From Paenibacillus arenilitoris (lineage in GTDB: Bacteria; Bacillota; Bacilli; Paenibacillales; Paenibacillaceae), in assembly GCF_014705655.1 (NCBI RefSeq), contig NZ_JACXIY010000039.1, positions 1 through 64,000 of the forward strand: a stretch of 64,000 nucleotides of DNA, given 5' to 3'. The notes below the pieces were generated by a model. The model searched no databases. It was not told the origin of the DNA and saw only the letters and a list, made by a program, of their open reading frames with translations. Below, piece by piece: positions 26,430 through 34,985 of this stretch (position 1 is its first letter; every line of letters begins with the position of its first letter). The position numbers and the translations under genes are program-made.

Positions 26430-27557
26430 ATGATGAAGGAACTTGTCCTATTGCAACCACGAGAATTGGAGCAATGGTGGGAGAAGATACAGGCGAAGAC
26501 GGACCGGCTGATCGGCGAAATAGGCGATCGGTCCCCTCATGTATCGGCTTCCGGGCTGTATGACGACATGCGGATCGACTGGTGGACGTCCGGTTTCTGG
26601 CCGGGGATGCTTTGGGTGCTCCACGGCGCGACGGGCACGGAGAAGTATCGGGATGCGGCTTGGGATTGGGATTCGCGGATCGAGCAATGTTTCGTCAGAG
26701 AAAACAATCTGCACCACGACGTCGGCTTTCAGTTTGCGCTGACGGCGGTTATCAAGCATAAGCTTACCTCCGACGGCGATGCCCGTCGACGCGCGCTGGC
26801 CGCGGCCAATTTTCTCGCCGGTCGGTTCAACCTGCAGGGCCGGTTCCTTCGCGCCTGGAATCAGGATAAGACCGGATGGGCGATCATCGACTCGATGATG
26901 AACCTATCGCTGCTGTTCTGGGCATCCGAGGAGACAGCCGATCCGCGGTTTCGCCAGATCGCGTGCGCGCACGCGGATACGGTGCTCCGGCATTTTATCC
27001 GCGAAGACGGCTCGGTCCATCATATCGTCTCCTTCGATCCGGATACGGGCGAAGCTGCCGACTTTTTGGGCGGACAAGGATACGCGCCGCATTCCTCCTG
27101 GAGCAGAGGGCAGGCATGGGCGCTGTACGGTATGGCGCGCGCGAGCCGTCATTCCGGGAACATCCGCTATCTTCGCGCGGCTCAGCGGGTGGCGCATTAT
27201 TTTCTGAGCTGCCTTCCGGAGGACGGCGTGCCGCACTGGGACTTCCGCGCGCCGGATCCGGGAAGCCAGCCCCGCGACAGTTCGGCCGCGAGCTGCGCCG
27301 CCTCCGGCTTGCTGGAAATCGCCGACGCGCTTCCGGAGACGGAAGGCCGGATGTATCGGCAAGCGGCCGAACGGATGTTGAAATCGTTAAGCGTCAAGTA
27401 TGCCACTCTGGATGAACCGGATTACCAAGGATTGCTTCGCGAAGGGACCGGCAATAAACCGGCCGAGCAGAACGTTAACGTATCGTTGATTTACGGGGAT
27501 TATTTTTATGTCGAGGCGATCGCGAAGCTGCTCGGATGGTCGCAGCGGATATTTTGA
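26430..27557 (+). CDS. GH88 unsaturated glucuronyl hydrolase
   Basis: A 375-residue (alpha/alpha)6-barrel enzyme of GH88. The landmark motifs are present: WWTSGFWPGMLW, D97 in NNLHHDVGFQF and D154 in GWAIIDSMMNLSLLFWA, the two acids that protonate and hydrate the double bond of 4,5-unsaturated uronyl residues left by polysaccharide lyases. Start ATG 26430 or 26433 behind GGGAGGAG (26418-26425). No lyase gene is in the window, so the unsaturated oligosaccharides must come from a lyase encoded elsewhere or from other microbes. Last gene of locus B. Confidence 0.92.
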   Translation: MMKELVLLQPRELEQWWEKIQAKTDRLIGEIGDRSPHVSASGLYDDMRIDWWTSGFWPGMLWVLHGATGTEKYRDAAWDWDSRIEQCFVRENNLHHDVGFQFALTAVIKHKLTSDGDARRRALAAANFLAGRFNLQGRFLRAWNQDKTGWAIIDSMMNLSLLFWASEETADPRFRQIACAHADTVLRHFIREDGSVHHIVSFDPDTGEAADFLGGQGYAPHSSWSRGQAWALYGMARASRHSGNIRYLRAAQRVAHYFLSCLPEDGVPHWDFRAPDPGSQPRDSSAASCAASGLLEIADALPETEGRMYRQAAERMLKSLSVKYATLDEPDYQGLLREGTGNKPAEQNVNVSLIYGDYFYVEAIAKLLGWSQRIF

Positions 27558-27587
27558 TCGCTTCCAAAGTCAAAGAGGACAATCTTA

Positions 27588-27633
27588 AAGAGAAGAATGG
27601 AATTCGTTGCGAATCCCGTTCTTCTTTTTTTTG
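27588..27633 (+). terminator. Terminator after locus B
   Basis: AGAATGGAATTCG pairs with CGAATCCCGTTCT (one G-U and one mismatch), followed by nine T. Confidence 0.85.
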
Positions 27634-27759
27634 TAATCGGCCGTCCGTACCGGTCGATCAAATCGTAAATCCGGCCCATGCGATTGGGACTGCCCGAATC
27701 TAGCAAATTCAGGTATAATAGTAGACCTACACATCCTAAGAATATTAAAGGAGACTTCT

Positions 27760-28866
27760 ATGAAAAAAATTGTATACCTGACAATTTTGATCTGCGGGTT
27801 GATTTGTATTTCCGGATATGTGCCATTCCGGGCGGAAGCAAGCGGCAGTTATACGGCCAAAGTATACACCGGTTCCTTGAATGTCCGCAGCGAGCCTTCC
27901 CTTGAAGCGTCGATCGTAGGCGGTTTGAAGAAAGGCGAGACGGTCACCGTTACGGATGAAGAGTACGGCTGGCTGCGCGTCAAGTCGGACCGGGTATCCG
28001 GCTGGGCGGCCGGTTATTATTTGAAGAAGGTCGACGGCCGCGTCGTTACGGCCTCGGCATCCGATCAAGATGACGGCGTGCAAGACCGTTCGGATGACAC
28101 GCGGGCGACCGTACTGGCGGATACGCTCCGGATCAGGTCCGGCGCCGGATTGGACCATGAAATCGTCGGATTCCTGACCAAGGGAGACGCCGTTACGATA
28201 ATAGACAACCGGGCAGGATGGGCCCGGATTCAGATTGCGGACGGGCAATCCGGGTGGATATCGGAACGTTATATCGAGAAGGGCGAAAAACATACGCCGG
28301 CGGTTTCTTTGGGAAATTCGAAAAGCCTTAAGGGGAAAGTCATCGTCATCGACCCCGGTCACGGCGGAGACGATCCCGGCATGATCGGAACGACCTATGA
28401 AACAATCGAGAAAAAAATCAATTTGAGCACCTCCTTCTACCTCGAGGATGAGCTTCGAAGCCGCGGAGCGAGCGTCCTCATGACCAGAACGGAGGACGAG
28501 AAGCCCGAGCTCCACGACAGGGTCGAAAGAAGCGAATCCGCCGGTGCGGACGCTTTCGTCAGCATCCATTACAATTCTTCGGAGAAGAATACGTCCGGCA
28601 TTCTTACCTTCTATTATTCGGATACGAAAGATCGGCCGCTCGCCCGCGCGATCGAAAACCGGCTTGCGGACGGCATCGGCCTCAAGAGCAACGGGATTTC
28701 TTACGGCAACCTTCACGTGTTGCGGGAAAACGATACGGCATCCGCGCTCGTAGAGCTCGGTTTCCTGTCCAATGCAAAAGACGAATCCGTCGTCCGGCGC
28801 TCCGAGTATCAGAAGAAAGCGGCCGAAGCGATCGCGAACGGGCTGGAGGATTATTTCAGCAAGTAA
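27760..28866 (+). CDS. Secreted N-acetylmuramoyl-L-alanine amidase with two SH3 domains
   Basis: A 368-residue exported cell-wall hydrolase. Signal peptide to about residue 27, SH3_3 domains at about 32-86 and 105-167 (LNVRSEPSLEA and LRIRSGAGLDH starts), and an Amidase_3 domain from about 190. Zinc ligands H201 (DPGHGG), E214 and H270 (SIHYNS) and catalytic E332 (LVELGFLSN) are all present, so it should be active in cleaving the lactam-L-Ala bond of peptidoglycan. AAAGGAG lies ahead of the ATG. Monocistronic, with a terminator. Similar proteins act in vegetative wall turnover or sporulation. Confidence 0.93.
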   Translation: MKKIVYLTILICGLICISGYVPFRAEASGSYTAKVYTGSLNVRSEPSLEASIVGGLKKGETVTVTDEEYGWLRVKSDRVSGWAAGYYLKKVDGRVVTASASDQDDGVQDRSDDTRATVLADTLRIRSGAGLDHEIVGFLTKGDAVTIIDNRAGWARIQIADGQSGWISERYIEKGEKHTPAVSLGNSKSLKGKVIVIDPGHGGDDPGMIGTTYETIEKKINLSTSFYLEDELRSRGASVLMTRTEDEKPELHDRVERSESAGADAFVSIHYNSSEKNTSGILTFYYSDTKDRPLARAIENRLADGIGLKSNGISYGNLHVLRENDTASALVELGFLSNAKDESVVRRSEYQKKAAEAIANGLEDYFSK

Positions 28867-28917
28867 CCAAGAAAAGTCCGGCGCACGTAAATAATAAGAG
28901 AATAAATTTACACGAAG

Positions 28918-28956
28918 AAACGGCAGCCCGATGACGGGCTGCCGTTTCTCCGTTTA
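28918..28956. terminator. Terminator after the amidase gene
   Basis: AAACGGCAGCCCG (28918-28930) and CGGGCTGCCGTTT (28935-28947) form a perfect 13-base stem. Confidence 0.85.
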
Positions 28957-29037
28957 AGGGCAGCGCTGATCGGGGCAGGCTGCGAACTTCAACATAGAGT
29001 TGCATTGATCCTAGAAGGGAGACTTTCGCCGCTCCTC

Positions 29038-29499
29038 TCAGAGCAGCTTGGTCATAAATACGCTGTTGGGATCTTCCTTATAATCGGCAAATGGCTCGCA
29101 TGTTCGGAAGCCAAAATCGGCATACAGGCTTCTGGCTGGCGCGAACGCGTCCATGGAGCCTGTCTCCAGACTGAGCCGGTCGTAGCCTCTCCGTACGCCC
29201 TCCCCAATGATATGCGCAAGCATCTGTCGAGCCACGCCTTTTCGCAAATGGGCAGCGGCGGTCCGCATCGATTTAATTTCCCCATGCCCGAGATCCAGCT
29301 CCTTAAGCGCTCCGATTCCGGCCAGCCGGTCCTGCTCCCATGCGCTCCAAAACGTAATTTCAGGCGCTTTCAAGCCGTCCAGATTCAAGGCGTGGATGCT
29401 TTCGGGCGGGGAATGAAGCGTCATCCCGTTAAGATGCTCCGCAATTAAAGCGATCACTTGGGCGTCTGTCAAATCGTCCCGTTTAATGGTCAAGTTCAT
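29038..29499 (-). CDS. GNAT-family N-acetyltransferase (YsnE-like)
   Basis: A 153-residue GNAT acetyltransferase. The acetyl-CoA loop follows EIKSMRTAAAHLRKGVARQMLAH, and the C-terminus RRGYDRLSLETGSMDAFAPARSLYADFGF is typical of the YsnE-like subgroup. Two adjacent ATGs (29502, 29499) follow GGAGTG; the second has the better spacing. Substrate unknown; stands alone between two terminator-flanked genes. Confidence 0.9.
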   Translation of the reverse strand: MNLTIKRDDLTDAQVIALIAEHLNGMTLHSPPESIHALNLDGLKAPEITFWSAWEQDRLAGIGALKELDLGHGEIKSMRTAAAHLRKGVARQMLAHIIGEGVRRGYDRLSLETGSMDAFAPARSLYADFGFRTCEPFADYKEDPNSVFMTKLL

Positions 29500-29682
29500 C
29501 ATTCATCACTCCGTAGTCTTGATCGAATGGATCGTTACTGCCCTATTATGCATCATTCTGCCAGAGGAAAAAAGGGTAAATGGTTGGCCTTGTTTTCACC
29601 TTTTAAGGGCAAGGCGGCTCCAACTATAGTAATATGAGGTTAGGAGGTTCTACTACATAGGGGGAAAGGCAGGCGGCGGTTC

Positions 29683-30498
29683 ATGGGAAATCATGTTGAG
29701 ACGATAGCGCAAAGGGTCGAGTCGGCCGAGACAAACACGCTTTTTTCCCGATTAAGCGGCATGATGAGCAAGGAAGGGAATCCCGAGCAGGTGTATATCG
29801 AGCGTTTCGGGAATGCCCATGCATTCATGGTTAAGGGAATTCCCGATCCGTATTTCAATTCGGTTAGAGGAGTATCGTCTGAAGATATCGATCAGCTGGA
29901 TAGGATCATCGAGTTTTATCGGGACCATAACGTTCCATGCCGATTCGATATGCCTCCTTTTGCGAGTGCCGAATTATTGTTGAAACTAGCCGAACGGGGC
30001 TATTATCAATACGGCTTCCATTCTTCGATGTGCGGTTCCTTGCCCCGGGCGGAGCAATTGATTCATCAAATTGACGAAGCCGTGAGCGTAAGGAAGATTC
30101 GCGGCAGCGAGTTTTCCCTGTATGGCGAAATCTACGTAAAAGCGTTTAACATGCCCGAGTTTTTGGCAACTGCCGTATCTCAAAACAACCTTGTCCTTGA
30201 GAAAATACCGGGTTGGCATTTCTTTCTCGCCAGCTATCGTAACGTTCCTGCTGCTGTCGCAGCCTTATACGTTCAGGATGGAGCCGGCTCGCTCGCCGCG
30301 GCGGCGACTCTCCCGGATTTTCGGGGCAAAGGATGCCATTCCGCCTTGCTGGCGGCTCGAATAAAGGAAGCAATAGACCATCATTGCGATCTAATCGTCG
30401 GCCAAGCAAGATTCGGATCGATTAGTCAAGGGAATATGGAGCGCTATGGGTTGAAAATGGCCTACACCAAATCCATTTGGAAAGAATTGCCGAAATAG
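29683..30498 (+). CDS. GNAT-family acetyltransferase, two-domain
   Basis: A 271-residue protein. The C-terminal 130 residues look like a GNAT fold: EIYVKAFNMPEFLATAVSQN, then the acetyl-CoA site AAATLPDFRGKGCHSALLAARI, and a final MERYGLKMAYTKSIW strand. The N-terminal half has IERFGNAHAFMVKGIPDPYFNSVRG, common in long GNAT proteins of Bacillales. Substrate unknown. GGGGAAAGG lies upstream of ATG 29683. Confidence 0.85.
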   Translation: MGNHVETIAQRVESAETNTLFSRLSGMMSKEGNPEQVYIERFGNAHAFMVKGIPDPYFNSVRGVSSEDIDQLDRIIEFYRDHNVPCRFDMPPFASAELLLKLAERGYYQYGFHSSMCGSLPRAEQLIHQIDEAVSVRKIRGSEFSLYGEIYVKAFNMPEFLATAVSQNNLVLEKIPGWHFFLASYRNVPAAVAALYVQDGAGSLAAAATLPDFRGKGCHSALLAARIKEAIDHHCDLIVGQARFGSISQGNMERYGLKMAYTKSIWKELPK

Positions 30499-30532
30499 AG
30501 CTTACACAAAGTTCGTCTTCCGCGAAAACAAG

Positions 30533-30557
30533 AAAAAGCAGCCTATAAAAGGCTGCT
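30533..30557 (-). terminator. Terminator of the MFS exporter gene
   Basis: AGCAGCC (30537-30543) with GGCTGCT (30551-30557); read on the reverse strand it is followed by TTTTT, as expected after the reverse gene ending at 30574. Confidence 0.85.
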
Positions 30558-30573
30558 CACATCTCTTCCTATA

Positions 30574-32013
30574 TTAATCGGAACCATCAATCCGTTTGTC
30601 ATTCCGCAGTCCGAATGCGGCAATCAGGGCGATTATCACTGTAATCGTAGTGACCAGGAACGCATCGGAATAACCGACCGCATGAAGCTGGTACAACGGA
30701 TTTAACGGTACGCCGGCATCTTGGCGGGAATGAAGAAAAGCACCTACGATGCCGGCTCCCGTTCCTGCTCCCAGATACAGCGCGCCTTGGAATAATCCCA
30801 TTCCCGCTCCAACCTGATCTTGCTCAAGCGCTCCTACCGCGGCATTATTGGCAGGCGAATGAAGGAGCGCGAACGCGATCCCGACACCCATGACTCCAAT
30901 GGAAACGAGCAGCGGAGACGCGCCTGCGGCGAAGGACGACAAATGCAAGGTGGATATCCCCATCACGGCCAAGCCCGCGAGGATAAGCGATCTGGACCCG
31001 ATACGATCCGAGATCCGGCCGATCCATGGCGAAAGCAGCGCGACAGCCATACCGCCCGGCAATAGAGCGAGTCCCGCTTGACCGGGAGCGAGACCGTTGA
31101 CTTCCACAAGGAGTAACGGAACGAAGACGAGAACCGCAAAATAGGCAAACATGGAGAAAAAAGCGACAACGACCGCATTCACGTACCATTTGTTTTTGAA
31201 CAAAATAGGCGGCACGAACGGCGTCTTTGCTTTGCGGATACGCCATATGAATCCGATTAGAACGAACACGGCTCCGAGTAAACCCCCAAGCGCGGAAAAC
31301 GAGTCAAAACCCGCGGCCTCGCCTTGCGTTACCCCAAACAGCAAAAGTCCGGCCGCAAGACCGAGCAGAGCACCGCCGAGCAGATCGAATTGCCGTTCGT
31401 TCTCGTCTTCTATCGCCGGTTTAATGATCGGCAGCGCATGGAAGGATCCGACTACAATAAATAGCGACAGGATGAAAGTAATCCGGAATAGGGAAGACCA
31501 TCCCCAAATCTGACCGACAACGCCGCCGAAGATCGGCCCGAAAGCCGTTCCGATTCCGATACACCCCGCAACCAAGCCTAATGCCGTCCCGCGTTTCCCT
31601 TCGGCAAATACTTTGGAGATCGTTACAATGGAAAGGACAGGTATGGCGGACATTCCCGCCCCTTGAACCATCCGGCCGAATACTAACCAGGGAAGGCTGG
31701 CAGACTGAGCGCAGATCAAACTTCCGAGCGACAATAGGGAAGCGGCAAAGACGAACATTGTCCGGAGTTCATAAAAATCCGACAGACGCCCATATAGAGG
31801 GACACCAATCGCAAGAAAAAGCGCCACTCCGCTTACGACCCAGCTTACTTGCGACTTCGAAGCCGAGAGCGACTCGCCGATCAGCCCAAGAACGGGATTC
31901 ACCATATCCACCGTAATGGCAGCCAACAGGGATGACAGGACGAGCACGAGCATCAACAACTTCGTGGATGTTTGTCGTTGTTTAAACGTTTTTGGATTCG
32001 ATTTTGTTTTCAT
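30574..32013 (-). CDS. MFS drug exporter, DHA2-like (14-helix type)
   Basis: A 479-residue proton-driven exporter. The basic N-terminus is followed by VLVLSSLLAAITVDMVNPVLGLI, the motif-A loop GRLSDFYELR, motif B FGRMVQGAGMSAIPVLS and motif C GTAFGPIFGGVVG of drug:H+ antiporters; the length and helix count fit the 14-helix DHA2 branch that includes TetA(K/L), QacA and LmrB. An AGGAGG SD is eight bases before the ATG, but it is buried in a perfect hairpin whose 5' arm overlaps a leader ORF (32051-32083), the layout of drug-inducible translation attenuation. The drug is unknown. Confidence 0.88.
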   Translation of the reverse strand: MKTKSNPKTFKQRQTSTKLLMLVLVLSSLLAAITVDMVNPVLGLIGESLSASKSQVSWVVSGVALFLAIGVPLYGRLSDFYELRTMFVFAASLLSLGSLICAQSASLPWLVFGRMVQGAGMSAIPVLSIVTISKVFAEGKRGTALGLVAGCIGIGTAFGPIFGGVVGQIWGWSSLFRITFILSLFIVVGSFHALPIIKPAIEDENERQFDLLGGALLGLAAGLLLFGVTQGEAAGFDSFSALGGLLGAVFVLIGFIWRIRKAKTPFVPPILFKNKWYVNAVVVAFFSMFAYFAVLVFVPLLLVEVNGLAPGQAGLALLPGGMAVALLSPWIGRISDRIGSRSLILAGLAVMGISTLHLSSFAAGASPLLVSIGVMGVGIAFALLHSPANNAAVGALEQDQVGAGMGLFQGALYLGAGTGAGIVGAFLHSRQDAGVPLNPLYQLHAVGYSDAFLVTTITVIIALIAAFGLRNDKRIDGSD

Positions 32014-32019
32014 TCGGAT

Positions 32020-32061
32020 AAGCCTCCTAAAATCGTTATGGCTGATTATTTTAGGAGGCTT
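32020..32061 (-). promoter_or_regulatory. SD-sequestering hairpin before the MFS gene
   Basis: AAGCCTCCTAAAAT (32020-32033) and ATTTTAGGAGGCTT (32048-32061) are exact 14-base inverted repeats with a 14-base loop. In the reverse-strand mRNA the 3' arm contains the AGGAGG SD, six bases before ATG 32013, so the hairpin should mask translation initiation. Confidence 0.85.
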
Positions 32062-32083
32062 GATCGACTGCTTTGTTGGTCAA
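32051..32083 (-). CDS. Leader peptide of the MFS gene
   Basis: A ten-residue frame (MTNKAVDQAS) from TTG 32083 with AAAGGG eight bases ahead; an in-frame GTG at 32092 would give 13 residues. Its last codons and TAA stop lie inside the 5' arm of the hairpin at 32048-32061. A ribosome stalled or paused on this frame would open the hairpin and expose the exporter's SD, as in cat, erm and tet(L) leaders. Confidence 0.6.
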   Translation of the reverse strand: MTNKAVDQAS

Positions 32084-32156
32084 GAGGTTCACCCTTTCAG
32101 GTCGTATAGTCGTATAGCGTCTCGTGTTGACTATTCCCTAATAAACGAATGCGTGC

Positions 32157-33107
32157 CTAGAAGGCGAACCTCCAAATCAGCCAGCAAATAAGAGCGGACG
32201 CCCAGGAAACGGAACCGAATACGAGGACGATTTTATTCTCGCTCCAGCCATACTTCAGACTGAAATGATAATGAATCGGGGCCATCTTGAAAAGGCGAAG
32301 TTTCATGCGTTTATAGTACCATACTTGAAGGATGACCGAAAATTTCTCCGCCAAGTAGACCGAAAATAAAATCGGGATCAATAGCTCCACCTTCTCGATG
32401 ATCGCCAACATGGAGAGCGAGCCGCCGATCGCCAGCGATCCCGTATCTCCCATAAAAGCTCTGGCGGGATAAATATTGTAGAAAAATAAGCCGAGCAGGC
32501 AGCCGATCATAACGAGCGAGAAGGTTTGCACTTCCTGCTTGTCCGAGATGACGAAGAAAAAACAGTAAGTCGGGATGGCAACATGGATCAATAGCCCGTC
32601 CAGTCCGTCCGTGAAATTGATCGCATTCGCCGATCCGACTACGAACAGCAGCATGATCGCCATGTAGGCGTAAACGGGCAGACGCACCTGGAAACCGTGA
32701 AGCAGCGTAATTTCGCTCGTCAGCGAGAATGAATGCAGCAATACGAATAGCAGGATAGCGGTGAATACGAATTGAAACACCAGCTTCGTCCGACCGGATA
32801 TACCGGCTGGATCTTGCCACGCCGCTTTTTTGAAATCATCCATAAATCCGACGGCGCTGAATAATAGAAACGTCGCGCATAAGAAGATCATGAGCGGCGC
32901 GGGATAAAATTGCAGGGACGTTACGACGCCGATAAGCAAAATAAGCCCGGCCATCAACGGCGTCCCTCGTTTGGCCTGATGGTCAGGAGGCAGCTCGGAG
33001 CGGATGGGCTGCGTGAGCTTCAGGCTGCGCAGCGCCCAAATGAGCAGCGGCGTCAAAACCGTCACAAGCACAAACGAAAGTCCGGATATCCCCAACATGC
33101 CGACCAT
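32157..33107 (-). CDS. MraY-like phospho-MurNAc-pentapeptide transferase paralogue
   Basis: A 316-residue membrane enzyme of the MraY family, with about ten helices. Catalytic signatures are present: D90-D91 (FMDDFKK), D168 (NAINFTDGLDGL) and D221 (MGDTGSLAIGG). The C-terminal HHH motif reads HYH (279-281, MAPIHYHF), so the middle His is Tyr. MraY makes lipid I for peptidoglycan; the housekeeping copy normally sits in the dcw cluster with mur and fts genes, absent here. Start ATG 33107 has GAGGTG upstream. It may be a second MraY, a spore-wall or teichoic-type variant, or a drug-tolerant paralogue; the role is open. Confidence 0.85.
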   Translation of the reverse strand: MVGMLGISGLSFVLVTVLTPLLIWALRSLKLTQPIRSELPPDHQAKRGTPLMAGLILLIGVVTSLQFYPAPLMIFLCATFLLFSAVGFMDDFKKAAWQDPAGISGRTKLVFQFVFTAILLFVLLHSFSLTSEITLLHGFQVRLPVYAYMAIMLLFVVGSANAINFTDGLDGLLIHVAIPTYCFFFVISDKQEVQTFSLVMIGCLLGLFFYNIYPARAFMGDTGSLAIGGSLSMLAIIEKVELLIPILFSVYLAEKFSVILQVWYYKRMKLRLFKMAPIHYHFSLKYGWSENKIVLVFGSVSWASALICWLIWRFAF

Positions 33108-33269
33108 GCGGAAAGCACCTCTTCCTCTTCCTATAATGAAATGACTCAAACGCTTCTCATCCCCAACTATACACAAGCTTTATGTCTGTTTATAGTGAAG
33201 GTTTGTCTCATTTTTTTTCTTATTTTCGGCAGCGGCCGTCCTCGGAAATAGGGATTGACTATCCAGGAT

Positions 33270-33440
33270 TTAACTGATAAGGTATCTGGCAAAATCGATT
33301 AGATCGTCCGCGTTCGGCCGCGGCCAGATCATTTGGCGCGACGAGAAGACGGGCGTGCTGTGCGGCGGAACCGAATCGAGAACGGACGGCTCCATTGCGT
33401 CTTGGTAGATTGCATCGCATGACGATCCCGTCCCGAAAGC
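33270..33440 (-). pseudogene. Possible remnant of a reverse-strand gene
   Basis: The 353-base gap 33108-33460 has no intact gene. On the reverse strand one frame ends in a protein-like string (SVPPHSTPVFSSRQMIWPR then NADDLIDFARYLIS, stop at 33270) that is not the shadow of any forward gene for most of its length. It could be the C-terminal scrap of a deleted gene. No family is recognised and chance is not excluded. Confidence 0.25.
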
Positions 33441-33460
33441 AGCGATTAAAGGGGGAAACG

Positions 33461-34081
33461 ATGAAGGTCGACAAGCAAATCCGAATATTTGAAAAACAAG
33501 CTGTCCGATACGACAAAAAAAGAGAACGATTCGAGCTTGGCGAATACCGCAGGCGCCTCCTGCATACGGCAAGAGGAAAAGTTTTGGAGCTGGGAGCGGG
33601 AGCCGGAAGCAATCTGCCTTATTACGATCCCGATGTTGCGTTAACGGCGGTCGATTTCAGTCCGTCGATGCTTGAAAAGGCAAAGGCCGCAAACGAACGA
33701 ATTTATGGCTTGCATGCGGATTTTATCCAGAACGATGTCGATCGTCTGTCTTGGACTAAGCCGGAATTCGATACGGTCGTTTCCACCTTGTCGTTATGCG
33801 CTTACCGGGATCCGCTGAACGTGCTCCGCAAGATGAGCGAGTGGTGCAAGCCCGGCGGACAAGTATTGCTGATGGAACACGGAATCAGTTCCAACAAAGC
33901 GATTGCCATCGCCCAGAAAGCGCTTGATCCTCTCTTCTGCCGGTTTGTCGGCTGTCATCAAAACCGGGATATTCTTGGTCTAATAACCGCTTCCCCGTTG
34001 CAGATCGAAAGAGCGGAGCACTACATGTCCGGGATGCTGCACTTGCTTTGGTGTCGCGCACCGGGCCGTTTCCCCGGCTGA
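33461..34081 (+). CDS. Class I SAM-dependent methyltransferase (UbiE/PmtA-like)
   Basis: A 206-residue methyltransferase. Motif I is VLELGAGAGSNLPYY, motif II AVDFSPSMLEKAKA, and the post-II region has VVSTLSLCAYRDPLNVLRKMSEWCKPGGQVLLMEHG, the Methyltransf_11 pattern. The CxxF...GCHQNRD C-terminus resembles small UbiE/phospholipid methyltransferase-like proteins. Start ATG 33461 follows AAAGGGGG; the open frame upstream is not supported. Substrate not readable. Confidence 0.88.
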   Translation: MKVDKQIRIFEKQAVRYDKKRERFELGEYRRRLLHTARGKVLELGAGAGSNLPYYDPDVALTAVDFSPSMLEKAKAANERIYGLHADFIQNDVDRLSWTKPEFDTVVSTLSLCAYRDPLNVLRKMSEWCKPGGQVLLMEHGISSNKAIAIAQKALDPLFCRFVGCHQNRDILGLITASPLQIERAEHYMSGMLHLLWCRAPGRFPG

Positions 34082-34185
34082 TCAACAGAAAATATGTAAC
34101 CGGAAGCAAACTTTTTTCTCTTTTTCCAAACCCGTTACGCCTTTATGATTAGAAAATGATAAGGCGCGGGGGGGAAGAGATCAAC

Positions 34186-34980
34186 ATGACGAAACGGATC
34201 GTACAACTGCTGCATTTTGGCTATCATCAGGCGATGAGCTGCCTGTTTCCCGTTGCAATCTTCGGAACTTTGGCTCTCTCGAGCATGATACAGATGCCGT
34301 TCCTTCATCGATACGATGCCATTCTGCTTATTTTGCTCGGCGTGCAATACCTCATGTACCGCAGCGGCTTGGAGACGCGGGACGAAATCAAAGTCATCTG
34401 CGTGTTTCATGTTATCGGACTGGTCCTGGAGGTTTATAAGGTTCGGATGGGGTCATGGTCATACCCCGAGCCCGGGTATACGAAGCTGCTCGGCGTCCCG
34501 CTCTACAGCGGCTTTATGTATGCGAGCGTGGCAAGCTTTATGTGCCAAATATGGCGGAGACTGCGGATGGACATGACAGGATGGCCCGGGCTTATTCCTT
34601 CGATGCTGCTCGGAGGAGCCATCTATTTCAATTTTTTCACGCATCATTTTATTCCCGATTTTCGTTGGTGGCTGACGGCACTCGTCTTTATCGTTTTTTG
34701 GAAAACGCGGATTATCTACCGGGTACGGTCCGTAACCTATCGGATGCCGTTAACGCTCGCGTTTGTCCTTGTCGGTTTTTTCATCTGGCTGGCCGAAAAT
34801 ATCGCCACTTTTTTTGGCGCGTGGAAATATCCCGACCAGCATCAAACCTGGCAGCTGGTCAGCTTCGGCAAGATCAGCTCGTGGTTCCTTCTCGCGATCA
34901 TTAGCGTCATTATCGTTGCGCAGCTTAAACATGTCAAAGCGGGAAGAAAGTTGACATCCCCGAAGAACGGATGGGAATGA
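34186..34980 (+). CDS. DUF817 integral membrane protein
   Basis: A 264-residue protein with seven to eight membrane helices. The segments EVYKVRMGSWSYPEPGYTKLLGVPLYSGFMYASV (in parts) and IWLAENIATFFGAWKYPDQ are those of DUF817 proteins, whose function is unknown. Start ATG 34186 follows a GGGGGGAAG stretch. Its end overlaps the beginning of the composite pseudogene. Confidence 0.85.
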   Translation: MTKRIVQLLHFGYHQAMSCLFPVAIFGTLALSSMIQMPFLHRYDAILLILLGVQYLMYRSGLETRDEIKVICVFHVIGLVLEVYKVRMGSWSYPEPGYTKLLGVPLYSGFMYASVASFMCQIWRRLRMDMTGWPGLIPSMLLGGAIYFNFFTHHFIPDFRWWLTALVFIVFWKTRIIYRVRSVTYRMPLTLAFVLVGFFIWLAENIATFFGAWKYPDQHQTWQLVSFGKISSWFLLAIISVIIVAQLKHVKAGRKLTSPKNGWE

Positions 34981-34985
34981 ATCCG

